From Mesorhizobium sp. LSHC420B00 (GTDB lineage: Bacteria > Pseudomonadota > Alphaproteobacteria > Rhizobiales > Rhizobiaceae), in the NCBI RefSeq assembly GCF_000503055.1, contig NZ_AYVY01000008.1:1-56875 (forward strand): DNA of 56,875 bases, written 5' to 3'. Position numbers and translations under genes: made by a program. The notes below the pieces were generated by a model. The model was not told where the DNA came from. It did not search any database and was given only the letters and a program-made list of their open reading frames with translations. Within the stretch, counting starts at the first letter, position 1. Each line of letters begins with the position of its first letter. Of the stretch, positions 43,224 to 52,055 are shown piece after piece.

Positions 43224-43607
43224 TCAGTCGTTGAGCAGGCGGTAGGTGCTGGTGCCGTTATTGCGGTGCTGTTGTTCGATCGAGACTTCCGATCCGATCA
43301 TGTGGGGCGTCTCCACCTCACCATCGATAAATACCAGTGCGTTGCCGTCATGGAGACGGACTTCATATCTATAATAAAGTCCATGGCCGACGGAACCTTT
43401 CGGATTTAGAGGCATCGTCGCAACATCTTCGACGATGCCTCCTATGCGTTGCGTGCCCATGATCGGGCTATTCTGTCTTGTTACAATCGCCACGGCGGCC
43501 ACAAGAGCGAATGAGCAAAAGAAAGCGACGCCAACGACTGTATCGCGAAACTCTTCCCGAGGCAGAAGAAGGCGGTTTCTAAGAGAAAGATTCGTCGGCC
43601 CTATCAC
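43224..43607 (-). CDS. Hypothetical single-helix membrane protein, paralog 1
   Basis: Predicted protein of 127 aa with one transmembrane segment (about 24-43) and a soluble C-terminal domain. That domain ends with VFIDGEVETPHMIGSEVSIEQQHRNNG-type sequence, read as VFIDGEVETPHMIGSEVSIE then RNNGTSTYRLL. The same pattern (VFIDDDRPRLIGSHVGIERV...DNGFVFYRF) occurs in the gene at 43710, so the two look like diverged tandem copies. Function unknown. The compact beta-strand pattern could be an OB-like or small barrel fold, but this is only a guess. It ends 7 bases after the nucleoside hydrolase gene on the opposite strand. Confidence 0.65.
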   Translation of the reverse strand: MIGPTNLSLRNRLLLPREEFRDTVVGVAFFCSFALVAAVAIVTRQNSPIMGTQRIGGIVEDVATMPLNPKGSVGHGLYYRYEVRLHDGNALVFIDGEVETPHMIGSEVSIEQQHRNNGTSTYRLLND

Positions 43608-43709
43608 TTAGAGTTGAATAGCGTAAGGGCTTTGTTCAAGAGCGATTTCTTCGAAGAGAGCTCTGTCACTCGTTTACCTTCGAAAACAGCTTCATTGATC
43701 GATCGCCGT

Positions 43710-44030
43710 TCAATTTGGAAATCGGTAGAAGACAAAGCCATTGTCGCGCGTGACGCGCTCGATGCCGACGTGCGAGCCGATCAGGCGCGGACGATCGTCG
43801 TCGATGAAAACAGATGAACCGTCTTCAAGGACCAGCATGTAGACACTTCGGCCTTTGCCCCAATGGGCACTTTTGACGGCTGCATCGATTGGGTCCACCG
43901 AGCGGATCGGGCTGGCGTTATTCGTCCACTTGAGCGGATCGAGGGCCAACACCGCCGCAAACAAAGCAACAATCAGGATCACGCCGATCGCGTGCCTTTT
44001 CACATCCACAAAAGTCCATGGCACCGGCAT
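43710..44030 (-). CDS. Hypothetical single-helix membrane protein, paralog 2
   Basis: Predicted 106-aa protein with one membrane helix (about 13-31), a short linker and a soluble domain with YMLVLEDGSSVFIDDDRPRL and IGSHVGIERVTRDNGFVFYRF. It aligns by eye with the protein at 43224 across the region from the residue before VFID to the C-terminus, with conserved IGS-V-IE-----NG---YR. Both have the same membrane topology. The gap between them (about 100 bases) has no gene. Function unknown. Confidence 0.65.
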   Translation of the reverse strand: MPVPWTFVDVKRHAIGVILIVALFAAVLALDPLKWTNNASPIRSVDPIDAAVKSAHWGKGRSVYMLVLEDGSSVFIDDDRPRLIGSHVGIERVTRDNGFVFYRFPN

Positions 44031-44128
44031 GAACCCCCAACTGTCGATTCATGTGGTGCACAGAAGGCTGACTTTCAATCGGGCTTCCTGTTCCAGGAGA
44101 TTGCTATTTGCGTCCCGGCTCGCGGCTG

Positions 44129-44743
44129 TTACTTCGCCTTGGAAAACGCCAGCCACAGGCCGCCGCCCACCAGGAAGCTGCCGCTGATTCGCGACAAGAG
44201 CTTGACGCGGCCGGCCGAGAGCAGGCGTCCGGCGCGGCCGGCGGCCAACGCGTAGGTCGAATCCGAGACGGCGGCGAAGATCATGGCGGTGAGACCCATG
44301 ACGCCGATCTGTAACGCGTAATTGCCTTCGGGGGCGATGAACTGCGGAAAGAAGGCGCCGAAGAACACCAGCGTCTTCGGATTGCTGATCGCCACCAGCA
44401 GGCCCTGCAGGAAGAAGCCGCCGCGCGGCTTTTTAGCCGATCCGTCGGCGTTCAGCTTGCCTTTCGAGCGGAACATCTGCACGCCCATCCAGATCAGGTA
44501 GGCGGCGCCGATCAGCCGGACCCATTCGAACCAGTGGCCCATGCCGGCGATAAGCGAGGTCAGCCCGATGCCGACGATGGCGATGATGATGGCCAGCCCG
44601 GCCTGGGTGCCGGCGACATTGGCGAGGCCGGCGCGCGAGCCGTGGCGGATGCTGTTGGCGATGATCAGCGTGACCGTCGGCCCCGGCACAAGAATGATGA
44701 CGATGCAAGCGACGACGTAGGTGGCGTAGAGTTCCAGCGACAT
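44129..44743 (-). CDS. LysE family translocator
   Basis: Amino acid exporter of the LysE/RhtB family, 204 aa with six hydrophobic helices. The N-terminal LVPGPTVTLIIANSIRHGSRAGLANVAG has the family PGP-x-G-like motif, and ISNPKTLVFFGAFFPQFI is the conserved middle motif. The exported substrate is unknown. The start at 44743 (MSLELYATYVVACIVII) has GGAGGGAAAA immediately upstream. It precedes a short gap to the amidase gene's end, same strand, but a common transcript is unproven. Confidence 0.9.
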   Translation of the reverse strand: MSLELYATYVVACIVIILVPGPTVTLIIANSIRHGSRAGLANVAGTQAGLAIIIAIVGIGLTSLIAGMGHWFEWVRLIGAAYLIWMGVQMFRSKGKLNADGSAKKPRGGFFLQGLLVAISNPKTLVFFGAFFPQFIAPEGNYALQIGVMGLTAMIFAAVSDSTYALAAGRAGRLLSAGRVKLLSRISGSFLVGGGLWLAFSKAK

Positions 44744-44846
44744 TTTTCCCTCCGCAGAATGCCGCTCGTGCGGCGCGCTGTCGCGATCAATGCATGGCGA
44801 TGAGTTGCGTGCAAGCCGGCGAGGCGCCGACAATGCGGAGCTGATT

Positions 44847-46307
44847 TCAGCAGGCGCCGGCCTGCCATGGTAGCGTTGCCTCATAGGCGGCAGCCGCCCC
44901 CAGCACCGAGAGGTCAGCGCGTGGCCGCCCGATCAATTGCATGCCCATCGGCCTGCCCTTGGGGTCGAAGCCCACCGGCACATTGATCGCCGGGCAGCCG
45001 CCGAGCGTGGCGAACGCTGAAACCTGCATCCAGCGATGATAGCTGTCCATGGCACGCCCGGCCACTTCCCTTGGCCAGTGGGTGGAGACCTCGAAAGGGA
45101 AGACCTGCGCGGTCGGCAGCGCGATGAGATCGAATCGATCGAAGAGCGACAGCAGGGTTTTGTGCCATGACGAGCGCCTCACCGTGGCGGCGTGGATCTG
45201 CGGTGCGGTGAGGCCCAGTGCATGTTCCACTTCCCACACGGCCTCCGGCTTGAGAAGGCGGCGTTTCAAGGGATCGTCGTAATGCACCTTGAGCGCACAA
45301 CCGCTGCTCGCCTGGCGAAGCGTTACAAAGGCCTGCCACAGCGCTTCGAACTCGAATTCCGGCATCAGCGGCTCGGCCTCGAAGGATAGATCCGCTAACC
45401 GGCCGAGTGCTGCCTCGCAAAGCTGTAGAATGCCTGCTTCAATCGGCAGATGACCGTCAAGATCGCCGAGCCAGGCGATGCGCCCGCCGGCCGCCCGCGA
45501 TTCCAGCCCTTCGAGGAACGAGCCTGGCTTATCATGCGACAGCGGCGCGCGAGGATGATAGCCGGCCTGAACGTCGAGCAGCAGGGCGATGTCGCGCACG
45601 TTACGCCCCATCGGCCCTTCGACGCCCATTTGCGCATGAAACACATCAAGATCAGGGCCGGCCGGTACCAATCCCTGCGACGGGCGGAAGCCATAGACAT
45701 TGTTGTAGGCAGCGGGATTGCGCAGCGAACCGCCGAAGTCGCTGCCATCGGCAATGGGAACCATGTCGAGCGCCAGCGCGACCGCCGCGCCGCCGCTCGA
45801 GCCGCCGGCGGTCAGCGCTGGGTCGAACGCGTTGAGCGTCTGTCCAAACACGGTATTGTAGGTGTTGGAGCCGAGCCCGAATTGGGGAACGTTGGTCTTG
45901 CCGATGATGATGGCGCCGGCCTGCCGAACACGCTCGACCAAGAAGTCGTCTTCCTCAGGCACGAAATCGGCGAAGATCGGCGAGCCGAAGGTGGTTCTCA
46001 GGCCTTTTGTCAGCGCAAGATCCTTGATCGCGATCGGCAGACCGAACAGCGATCCGGTATCTGCTCCTCGCGCCAAATGAGCGTCTGCCTCGTCGGCCTC
46101 GCGCAGGATGTCGGCACGCTCACGCAATGAAACGATGGCGTTGACCTGTGGGTTCACCGCCTCGATCCGGTCCAGGAATGCAGCGATCACTTCGCGCACC
46201 GAAAGCTGCCGGCGCCTGATCCTGTCGGCCAGTTCCACGGCGGACAGGCGGCAGATGTCGCCGGCGGGCGGCACGGCATGCCTGGTGGTCGGGCGCGTGG
46301 CTGTCAT
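44847..46307 (-). CDS. Amidase signature family enzyme
   Basis: Amidase signature hydrolase, 486 aa. The Ser-cisSer-Lys triad is visible: Lys in LPIAIKDLALT, cis-Ser in LTAGGSSGGAAVALA, and nucleophile Ser in ADGSDFGGSLRNPAAY. The C-terminal AINVPVGFDPKGRPMGMQLIGRP is the family end. Substrate is not predictable; relatives act on aliphatic amides, nicotinamide or peptide amides. It begins 6 bases after the ribokinase-like gene's stop on the same strand, so the two form an operon, perhaps for the salvage of a ribosyl amide, which is inference. Confidence 0.92.
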   Translation of the reverse strand: MTATRPTTRHAVPPAGDICRLSAVELADRIRRRQLSVREVIAAFLDRIEAVNPQVNAIVSLRERADILREADEADAHLARGADTGSLFGLPIAIKDLALTKGLRTTFGSPIFADFVPEEDDFLVERVRQAGAIIIGKTNVPQFGLGSNTYNTVFGQTLNAFDPALTAGGSSGGAAVALALDMVPIADGSDFGGSLRNPAAYNNVYGFRPSQGLVPAGPDLDVFHAQMGVEGPMGRNVRDIALLLDVQAGYHPRAPLSHDKPGSFLEGLESRAAGGRIAWLGDLDGHLPIEAGILQLCEAALGRLADLSFEAEPLMPEFEFEALWQAFVTLRQASSGCALKVHYDDPLKRRLLKPEAVWEVEHALGLTAPQIHAATVRRSSWHKTLLSLFDRFDLIALPTAQVFPFEVSTHWPREVAGRAMDSYHRWMQVSAFATLGGCPAINVPVGFDPKGRPMGMQLIGRPRADLSVLGAAAAYEATLPWQAGAC

Positions 46308-46313
46308 CGCGCT

Positions 46314-47222
46314 TCAGCCGGCAGATGTCGGCATGGCGGCGTCGACATCCCTGGCCAGCGGGATGGCAGGCTGGGCGCCGGCTTTCAGGCAGGCCAGCGA
46401 ACCGGCTGCGGCAGCGCGGGCAAGCGCCTGGTCGAGCGGCAGGCCTGCCGCCAGTCCGGCAGCAAAATAGCCGCAGAACGTGTCGCCGGCGCCGACCGTG
46501 TCGAGCGGAGTGATCTTCAGCGCCGGAACCATCAGGAGATCGTCCGGCGTCGCGGCGAGAACGCCGTCTGGGCCAAGCGTGACGACGATGGTGCGGCCAG
46601 TTCTCGAGGCATAGTCGCGCATCCGTGCCGGGCGGTCGCGGCCACTCAACGACAGCGCCTCACCATAGAGGTCGAACTCGGTCTCGTTGGCGACGAGATA
46701 GTCGGCCTTGCCGAGGAAGCCGGCCGCGTCGCCGTGGAAAGGTGCGGTGTTGAGCACGGTGACCGCGTTGGCCGTCCTTGCCGCGTCAAGCGCTGTCTCG
46801 ACCGTTTGCAACGGGACCTCCAACTGCAGCAGCACGACATCGCCGTTTTTCAGGAAAGCCTTGGAAAGGTCACCCGGCACGACCGAATCATTGGCGCCCG
46901 CCACGACGGCGATCACGTTCTCGCCGTCGGCGCCGACCATGATCAACGCGGTACCCGTCGAGGCAAAGGTCTCGCCGACGCCGGACAGGTCGATCTTGCC
47001 GTCGCGCAGCAGCGCCAAAGCCTCGCCGGCGAAGCTGTCCTTGCCGACCGCGCCGACCATGCGCACCTTGGCGCCGGCGCGGGCGGCGGCCAGCGCCTGG
47101 TTGGCTCCCTTGCCGCCGGGGGCGGTGGCGAAACCGGAGCCGCGCACCGTTTCGCCGGGACCGGGCAAGCGGTCGACACTGGCGATGAGGTCGAGATTGA
47201 TGGAACCGATGACGACGATCAA
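46314..47222 (-). CDS. rbsK: Ribokinase
   Basis: PfkB-family sugar kinase, 302 aa, phosphorylating ribose to ribose 5-phosphate. The first signature is APGGKGANQALAAARAGAKV, with VIGSINLDLIASVDRLPGPGE before it; the second signature carries the catalytic Asp in DTVGAGDTFCGYFAAGLA. The start is taken as TTG at 47222 (IVVIGSINLD), since GGGAGG lies 6 bases upstream; a GTG at 47249 is the other option but has no binding site. Together with the nucleoside hydrolase further left, it may feed ribose into central metabolism. Confidence 0.85.
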   Translation of the reverse strand: MIVVIGSINLDLIASVDRLPGPGETVRGSGFATAPGGKGANQALAAARAGAKVRMVGAVGKDSFAGEALALLRDGKIDLSGVGETFASTGTALIMVGADGENVIAVVAGANDSVVPGDLSKAFLKNGDVVLLQLEVPLQTVETALDAARTANAVTVLNTAPFHGDAAGFLGKADYLVANETEFDLYGEALSLSGRDRPARMRDYASRTGRTIVVTLGPDGVLAATPDDLLMVPALKITPLDTVGAGDTFCGYFAAGLAAGLPLDQALARAAAAGSLACLKAGAQPAIPLARDVDAAMPTSAG

Positions 47223-47334
47223 GAAGTGCCTCCCGCTAGCGCATGTCACTCTAATTGCGCGGGAAGCTACTCCGTAAGATCGCTGCTTGTCACCCTCGGG
47301 GCCCTTCGCTCCTATCGTTCCATTCGTTGGCTAT

Positions 47335-48228
47335 TCAAGAAGAGACTTGTCCCGCCTCCCAGCCGAGGATGGCGCGTTTGCGCGTCAGGCCCCAATGGTA
47401 GCCGGTGAGCGCGCCGGACTTGCCGAGAGCCCGGTGGCACGGCACGACGAAGGACATCGGATTGGCACCGACCGCGGCACCGACAGCCCGGCTGGCGCTC
47501 GGTGCGCCGATGCGCGCGGCGATCGAGGAATAGGTGCAGGCCTTGCCCATCGGAATGCGCAGCAAGGCCTCCCAGACGCGGACCTGGAAGTCGGTGCCGA
47601 TCATGACGACGCGCAGCGGCTGGTCGGCGCGCCACAGCGTCGGATCGAAGATGCGCGCGGCATAGGGCGCCGTCGCCGCCATGTCCTCGACATAGGTCGC
47701 ATTCGGCCAGCGGCTGGACATGTCGGCAAAGGCCGCGCGCTCGCCGCCGGGGTCGTTGAAGGCGAGGCCGGCAAGGCCGCGGTCCGTCACCATGATCAAA
47801 GCGATGCCGAAAGGCGAGATATGATAGCCGTAGCGGATGGTGAGCCCTGCGCCGCGGGTCTTGTAGTCGCCCGGCGACATCGCTTCATGGGTGACGAACA
47901 GATCGTGCAGCCGGCCTGGGCCGGACATGCCGAGTTCGAACGAAGTTTCCAGCAGCGGCATGCCGGAATCCAGCAGTTTGCGCGCATGATCGAGGGTGAC
48001 GGCCTGCAGAAAAGCCTTCGGCGACAGGCCGGCCCAGCGGGTGAACAGCTTCTGCAGCCCGGTCGGCGTCTCGCCGACCTCCTCGGCCAGCACTTCCAAC
48101 GAAGGCTGGTCGCGATAGTCGAGGCTGATCTTTTCGATGGCACGACGGACGATTTCGTAGTCGCCGCCTTCAGGCGTGATGTCTTTCTGAAGGATTGCTG
48201 TCGTTTTGAGAGGCATTTGGGCGTTCAT
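47335..48228 (-). CDS. HTH and methylated-DNA-protein cysteine methyltransferase fusion (Ada-C-like)
   Basis: Protein of 297 aa. An AraC-type HTH half (about 15-105) is followed by a ribonuclease-like domain (about 130-205) and the MGMT domain, with the active-site Cys in SFVVPCHRALGKSGALTGYHWG. It lacks the N-terminal zinc-thiolate (Cys38) domain of E. coli Ada, so it may repair O6-alkylguanine and bind DNA, but cannot sense methylphosphotriesters. The start at 48228 has AAGGAGATACTACC before the ATG. Confidence 0.87.
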   Translation of the reverse strand: MNAQMPLKTTAILQKDITPEGGDYEIVRRAIEKISLDYRDQPSLEVLAEEVGETPTGLQKLFTRWAGLSPKAFLQAVTLDHARKLLDSGMPLLETSFELGMSGPGRLHDLFVTHEAMSPGDYKTRGAGLTIRYGYHISPFGIALIMVTDRGLAGLAFNDPGGERAAFADMSSRWPNATYVEDMAATAPYAARIFDPTLWRADQPLRVVMIGTDFQVRVWEALLRIPMGKACTYSSIAARIGAPSASRAVGAAVGANPMSFVVPCHRALGKSGALTGYHWGLTRKRAILGWEAGQVSS

Positions 48229-48342
48229 GGTAGTATCTCCTTGAGTGCGAATATCGTCCTTCGCGGCGCCGATCACCACCCGAAACTTGCTTTCCCGCAG
48301 CATGTACCCAGATAGAGTTGGCTTTGAATGGGGAGGACAATC

Positions 48343-49158
48343 ATGGCCGGCGAGAAGATGCAGCTGACCAAGGAAAAAGAAACGCTGCTGATCACCGTCT
48401 ACGGCAAGGCGCTGGAAAGCCGGCTTCCCAACTCGCTGCTGAAAGACCGCTTTGCGGACGAGGCGGTTCGCCGCATCGACTACGATTTCTCGCGGCTCAA
48501 GGTCGACAACAATCTCGGCGTCGGTCTGGCGATCCGGGCCAAGACGCTGGACGACTGGGTTTCGGCTTTTCTGGCGAACAACCCGAACGCCATTGTACTG
48601 CATCTCGGCTGCGGGCTGGACACACGAATATTCCGTATCGACCCGCCAGCCGGCGTCGACTGGTTCGACGTCGACTACGCCGAAGTCATCGAGCTCAGGC
48701 GCAAGCTCTACCCGATGCGCGAGCATTACCACCTGATCGGATCATCCGTCACGGAGCCTGGCTGGTTGGATGAAGTGCCCGGCGATCGCCCGGCGATGGT
48801 CGTGGCGGAGGGCCTGACCCCCTACCTTGCCGCTGACGAGGGCCCAAGACTGGTTTCGCGGCTTGTGTCGCATCTGGCCAGCGGCGAATTTATCTGCGAT
48901 GCCTACAGCGACCTGGGTCTAAAGCTCGTGCGCCTCAACCGGTCGTTCCGCGCCACCGGAGCCGAACTCCACTGGGCGATCAACGATCCGCGCGACTTGG
49001 AACGGTCAGTGCCCGGCCTGCGGTTGGTCGAGGAAACGATGGCGTACAAACCCGAACATGCCGCCCGTGTGAGCTGGTTCGCCGGACTGGTCTTTCGCCT
49101 CTGGAGCCACGTTCCGGCTCTTCGGAGGGTCGGCAGGCTGTTGAGATTTCGGTTTTGA
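48343..49158 (+). CDS. Class I SAM-dependent methyltransferase (LCM/PPM family)
   Basis: Methyltransferase of 271 aa resembling the leucine carboxyl methyltransferase (LCM) group: AIVLHLGCGLDTRIFRI is motif I, WFDVDYAEVIELRRKLY is motif II, and VVAEGLTPYLAADEGPRL is the post-motif helix. In bacteria such enzymes often O-methylate small carboxylates or polyketides; the substrate here is unknown. The start at 48343 is set by GGGGAGGACAATC before the ATG (alternative ATG at 48328 has no binding site). It converges on DUF2244 with a 3-base gap. Confidence 0.87.
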   Translation: MAGEKMQLTKEKETLLITVYGKALESRLPNSLLKDRFADEAVRRIDYDFSRLKVDNNLGVGLAIRAKTLDDWVSAFLANNPNAIVLHLGCGLDTRIFRIDPPAGVDWFDVDYAEVIELRRKLYPMREHYHLIGSSVTEPGWLDEVPGDRPAMVVAEGLTPYLAADEGPRLVSRLVSHLASGEFICDAYSDLGLKLVRLNRSFRATGAELHWAINDPRDLERSVPGLRLVEETMAYKPEHAARVSWFAGLVFRLWSHVPALRRVGRLLRFRF

Positions 49159-49161
49159 TCG

Positions 49162-49656
49162 TCAGCGCGCCTTGGCGGTCGCCAGAGCGCGCGAAAATGC
49201 GGTGGCAAAACTTTCGCGGTCGTCGGGGTTGAGGAAGCCACCGATCGAGACTGTTTTTCCTTGCGCCTCGACCGCCATTCTGGTGATGCCGATTTCGGTG
49301 TGGCGGGCGATCGAAAAGCGTGCCCAGAACGGATTGAAGCGATGTGCTTCCGATTTGCCTGACGGGGCAGTCTTGCGGATATCGAGGCTGGTGCGAGACA
49401 CCGACACCTCCTCGCGAGCCCGAGCGGCACGATAATTGGCGCGGAAGGCGATATAGATGGCAATAACATCGAGGCCGAAGAAGCCGAACACCGGCCAGGC
49501 GCCGCGCGACAGGAAAAACGCTCCGGTCACCAGCCACCCGAACAGCAATGCGCCCATCAGGATGACAAAGCCGGTCTTGCCCAGCGACCGGTGCGGTATC
49601 AGCAGCGCCTGGAAGAATGGCTCGTCGGCCTGAAATGAGGCGTTTGTGTCGCTCAT
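49162..49656 (-). CDS. DUF2244 domain membrane protein
   Basis: Protein of 164 aa, DUF2244 type: PHRSLGKTGFVILMGALLFGWLV opens with one helix, a second hydrophobic segment (about 52-70) follows, and the cytoplasmic tail has ARFSIARHTEIGITRMAVEAQGKTVSIGGFL and DRESFATAFSRAL in order. Function unknown. It is convergent with the methyltransferase gene (only 3 bases apart, no room for a separate terminator) and divergent from nth by 22 bases. Confidence 0.87.
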   Translation of the reverse strand: MSDTNASFQADEPFFQALLIPHRSLGKTGFVILMGALLFGWLVTGAFFLSRGAWPVFGFFGLDVIAIYIAFRANYRAARAREEVSVSRTSLDIRKTAPSGKSEAHRFNPFWARFSIARHTEIGITRMAVEAQGKTVSIGGFLNPDDRESFATAFSRALATAKAR

Positions 49657-49678
49657 TACAGAATATTATAGGAAAGCA

Positions 49679-50500
49679 ATGACAAGCCCCAAGTCCAAAA
49701 ACTCTTCGGCGCTAAAAAAAGACCTGTTGCCCGGCCGCCGCGACGGCTCGAACGCCAAGCCGCGTCCGCGGCCGGCGAGGTCGCGGGCGCTTTACAGCCC
49801 GGCCGAGGTGCATGAGATTTTCCGGCGCTTTTCCGTTCAGCGGCCGGACCCGAGAGGCGAACTCGAACATATCAACGCCTTCACGCTGCTGGTGGCGGTG
49901 GTGCTTTCGGCGCAGGCGACGGACGCCGGCGTCAACAGGGCGACGCGGGCGCTGTTCAAGATCGCCGACACGCCGCAGAAAATGCTGGCGCTGGGCGAGA
50001 CCAGGCTCGGCGACCATATCCGCACTATCGGGCTGTGGCGCAACAAGGCCAAGAATGTCATCGCGTTGTCGGAAGCCCTGATCCGCGACCACGGCGGCAA
50101 GGTGCCCGATGATCGCGATCAACTGGTCGAGCTGCCGGGTGTCGGCCGCAAGACCGCCAATGTCGTGCTCAACGTCGCCTTCGGCCAGCATACGATGGCG
50201 GTCGACACGCACATCTTCCGCATCGGCAACAGGCTCGGCCTGGCGCCGGGCAAGACGCCGGAACAGGTCGAGCAAGGATTCCTGAAGATCATTCCGGACG
50301 AATATATGCGACATGCGCATCATTGGCTGATCCTGCACGGCCGCTATGTCTGCAAGGCGCGTAAGCCGGATTGCCCTGCCTGCGTCATCGCCGATATCTG
50401 CAAGGCCAAGGAAAAGACGACCAGCGTGCCTGCACCACTGGTCGAGATCGCGCCGCTCGGGCCAGTAGAGGCGGCTACTGAATCAGTGCCAGCCAAGTGA
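49679..50500 (+). CDS. nth: Endonuclease III
   Basis: DNA glycosylase/AP lyase for oxidised pyrimidines, 273 aa. The HhH motif LPGVGRKTANVVLN holds the catalytic Lys, the catalytic Asp is in VDTHIFRIGNRLG, and the [4Fe-4S] cluster ligands follow C-x6-C-x2-C-x5-C (CKARKPDCPACVIADIC). A basic N-terminal extension of about 45 residues is longer than in E. coli Nth (211 aa), as in other rhizobia. The start at 49679 has TAGGAAAGCA directly upstream. Confidence 0.95.
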   Translation: MTSPKSKNSSALKKDLLPGRRDGSNAKPRPRPARSRALYSPAEVHEIFRRFSVQRPDPRGELEHINAFTLLVAVVLSAQATDAGVNRATRALFKIADTPQKMLALGETRLGDHIRTIGLWRNKAKNVIALSEALIRDHGGKVPDDRDQLVELPGVGRKTANVVLNVAFGQHTMAVDTHIFRIGNRLGLAPGKTPEQVEQGFLKIIPDEYMRHAHHWLILHGRYVCKARKPDCPACVIADICKAKEKTTSVPAPLVEIAPLGPVEAATESVPAK

Positions 50501-50534
50501 CTCTGAAGTTCCTCCTATGTGGCGCCATCCACGT

Positions 50535-52046
50535 TCAGGAGCTCTCTTCGACAAACACCTCCTCGCGCTTCTTCCTGACCGCGGGGAGAAACACGATGAC
50601 GAGCACGGCGAGCGCGATGAGGAGCAGGCTGGCGCTGATCGGTCTCGTCACGAAGGTACTCGGATCGCCGCGAGAGAGGATCATGGCGCGGCGCAGGTTT
50701 TCCTCGAGCAGCGGGCCGAGCACGAAGCCAAGCAGCAGCGGCGCGGGTTCGCAGCGCAGCTTGGTCAGGAGATAGCCAAGCAAGCCGAAGAGTGCGACTG
50801 CATAGAGGTCGTAGACGTTGGTGTTGACGCTGTAAACGCCGATCGAGCAGAACGCCATGATGATCGGGAAGAGCACGTAATACGGGATCGTAAGCAGTTT
50901 CACCCAAAGCCCGATTAGCGGCAGATTCAAGACGATCAGCATCAGATTGCCGATCCACATCGAGGTGATGATACCCCAAAACAGTGCAGGCTGTTCGATC
51001 GCAACATTGGGGCCGGGTACGATGCCCTGGATGATCATCGCGCCGATCATCAGCGCCATTACCGGATTGGCCGGAATGCCGAGCGTCAGCATCGGGATAA
51101 AGGAGGTTTGTGCGCCGGCATTGTTGGCCGATTCCGGTCCGGCGACGCCTTCGATTGCGCCTTTGCCGAATTCCCCCGGACTTTTCGAGACACGTTTTTC
51201 GACGGTGTAGGAGGCAAAGGCGGCAAGGATCGCGCCGCCTCCCGGCAGGATGCCGAGCGCCGAACCGATGATTGTTCCGCGCACGATGGGGGCCGCCATG
51301 CGCCGAAAATCTTCGCGGGTCGGCATAAGGCCGGAGATCTTTCGGATCAGCACGGAACGCTCATGCTCGTTTTCGAGGTTGCGCAGTATCTCGGCGACGC
51401 CGAAGACACCGACCGCCACTGCGACGAAATTCAGCCCGTCGGCATATTCGCGGATGCCGAGCGTGAAGCGGGGCGTGCCGGTGTAGATATCCGTGCCGAC
51501 AAGTCCGAGCAGCAGGCCGAGCACGACCATGGCCAGTGCCTTGACGATCGAGCCGTGGGCGAGCGCGACGGACGAGACCAGGCCGACAATCATCAGCGAA
51601 AAATACTCGGCTGCGCCGAATCTCAGCGCTATCGCCGTCAGCGGTGGGGCAAAGATGGCGACGAGGAAGGTCGACACCGTGCCGGCAAAGAACGAGCCTA
51701 TCGCCGCGGTCGCCAGTGCCGCCCCGGCGCGACCGTTCCTGGCCATTTGGTAGCCGTCGATGGCGGTGACGGCCGACGAAGATTCGCCGGGCATGTTGAT
51801 GAGGATTGCGGTAGTCGAACCGCCATACTGCGCGCCGTAATAGATGCCGGCGAGCATGATGAGGGAGGAAACCGGATCGCCGATCTGGAAGGTGATCGGC
51901 AACAGCATGGCAATGGTTGCGGTGGCGCCGATGCCGGGCAGGACACCAATCAGCGTGCCGAGAAGGACGCCGATCAGGCAGAAACCGAGGTTTGCCAAAG
52001 ATGTGGCCGTCGAAAAGCCGAGTGCGAGATTGTTGAGGAGTTCCAT
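50535..52046 (-). CDS. tctA: Tripartite tricarboxylate transporter permease TctA (cluster 1)
   Basis: Large permease, 503 aa with about 11-12 helices, of the TctA family. The conserved N-terminal GVLLGTLIGVLPGIGATATIAMLLP and PGESSSAVTAIDGYQMARNGRAG motifs (given in part) are present, and GLLLGLVGTDIYTGTPRFTLGI and GSALGILPGGGAILAAFASY match its second half. The operon runs tctC-tctB-tctA on the minus strand from 53577. Substrate is not inferable from sequence; TTT systems take up citrate, other dicarboxylates or aromatic acids. Confidence 0.94.
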   Translation of the reverse strand: MELLNNLALGFSTATSLANLGFCLIGVLLGTLIGVLPGIGATATIAMLLPITFQIGDPVSSLIMLAGIYYGAQYGGSTTAILINMPGESSSAVTAIDGYQMARNGRAGAALATAAIGSFFAGTVSTFLVAIFAPPLTAIALRFGAAEYFSLMIVGLVSSVALAHGSIVKALAMVVLGLLLGLVGTDIYTGTPRFTLGIREYADGLNFVAVAVGVFGVAEILRNLENEHERSVLIRKISGLMPTREDFRRMAAPIVRGTIIGSALGILPGGGAILAAFASYTVEKRVSKSPGEFGKGAIEGVAGPESANNAGAQTSFIPMLTLGIPANPVMALMIGAMIIQGIVPGPNVAIEQPALFWGIITSMWIGNLMLIVLNLPLIGLWVKLLTIPYYVLFPIIMAFCSIGVYSVNTNVYDLYAVALFGLLGYLLTKLRCEPAPLLLGFVLGPLLEENLRRAMILSRGDPSTFVTRPISASLLLIALAVLVIVFLPAVRKKREEVFVEESS

Positions 52047-52055
52047 TTCATCTCC

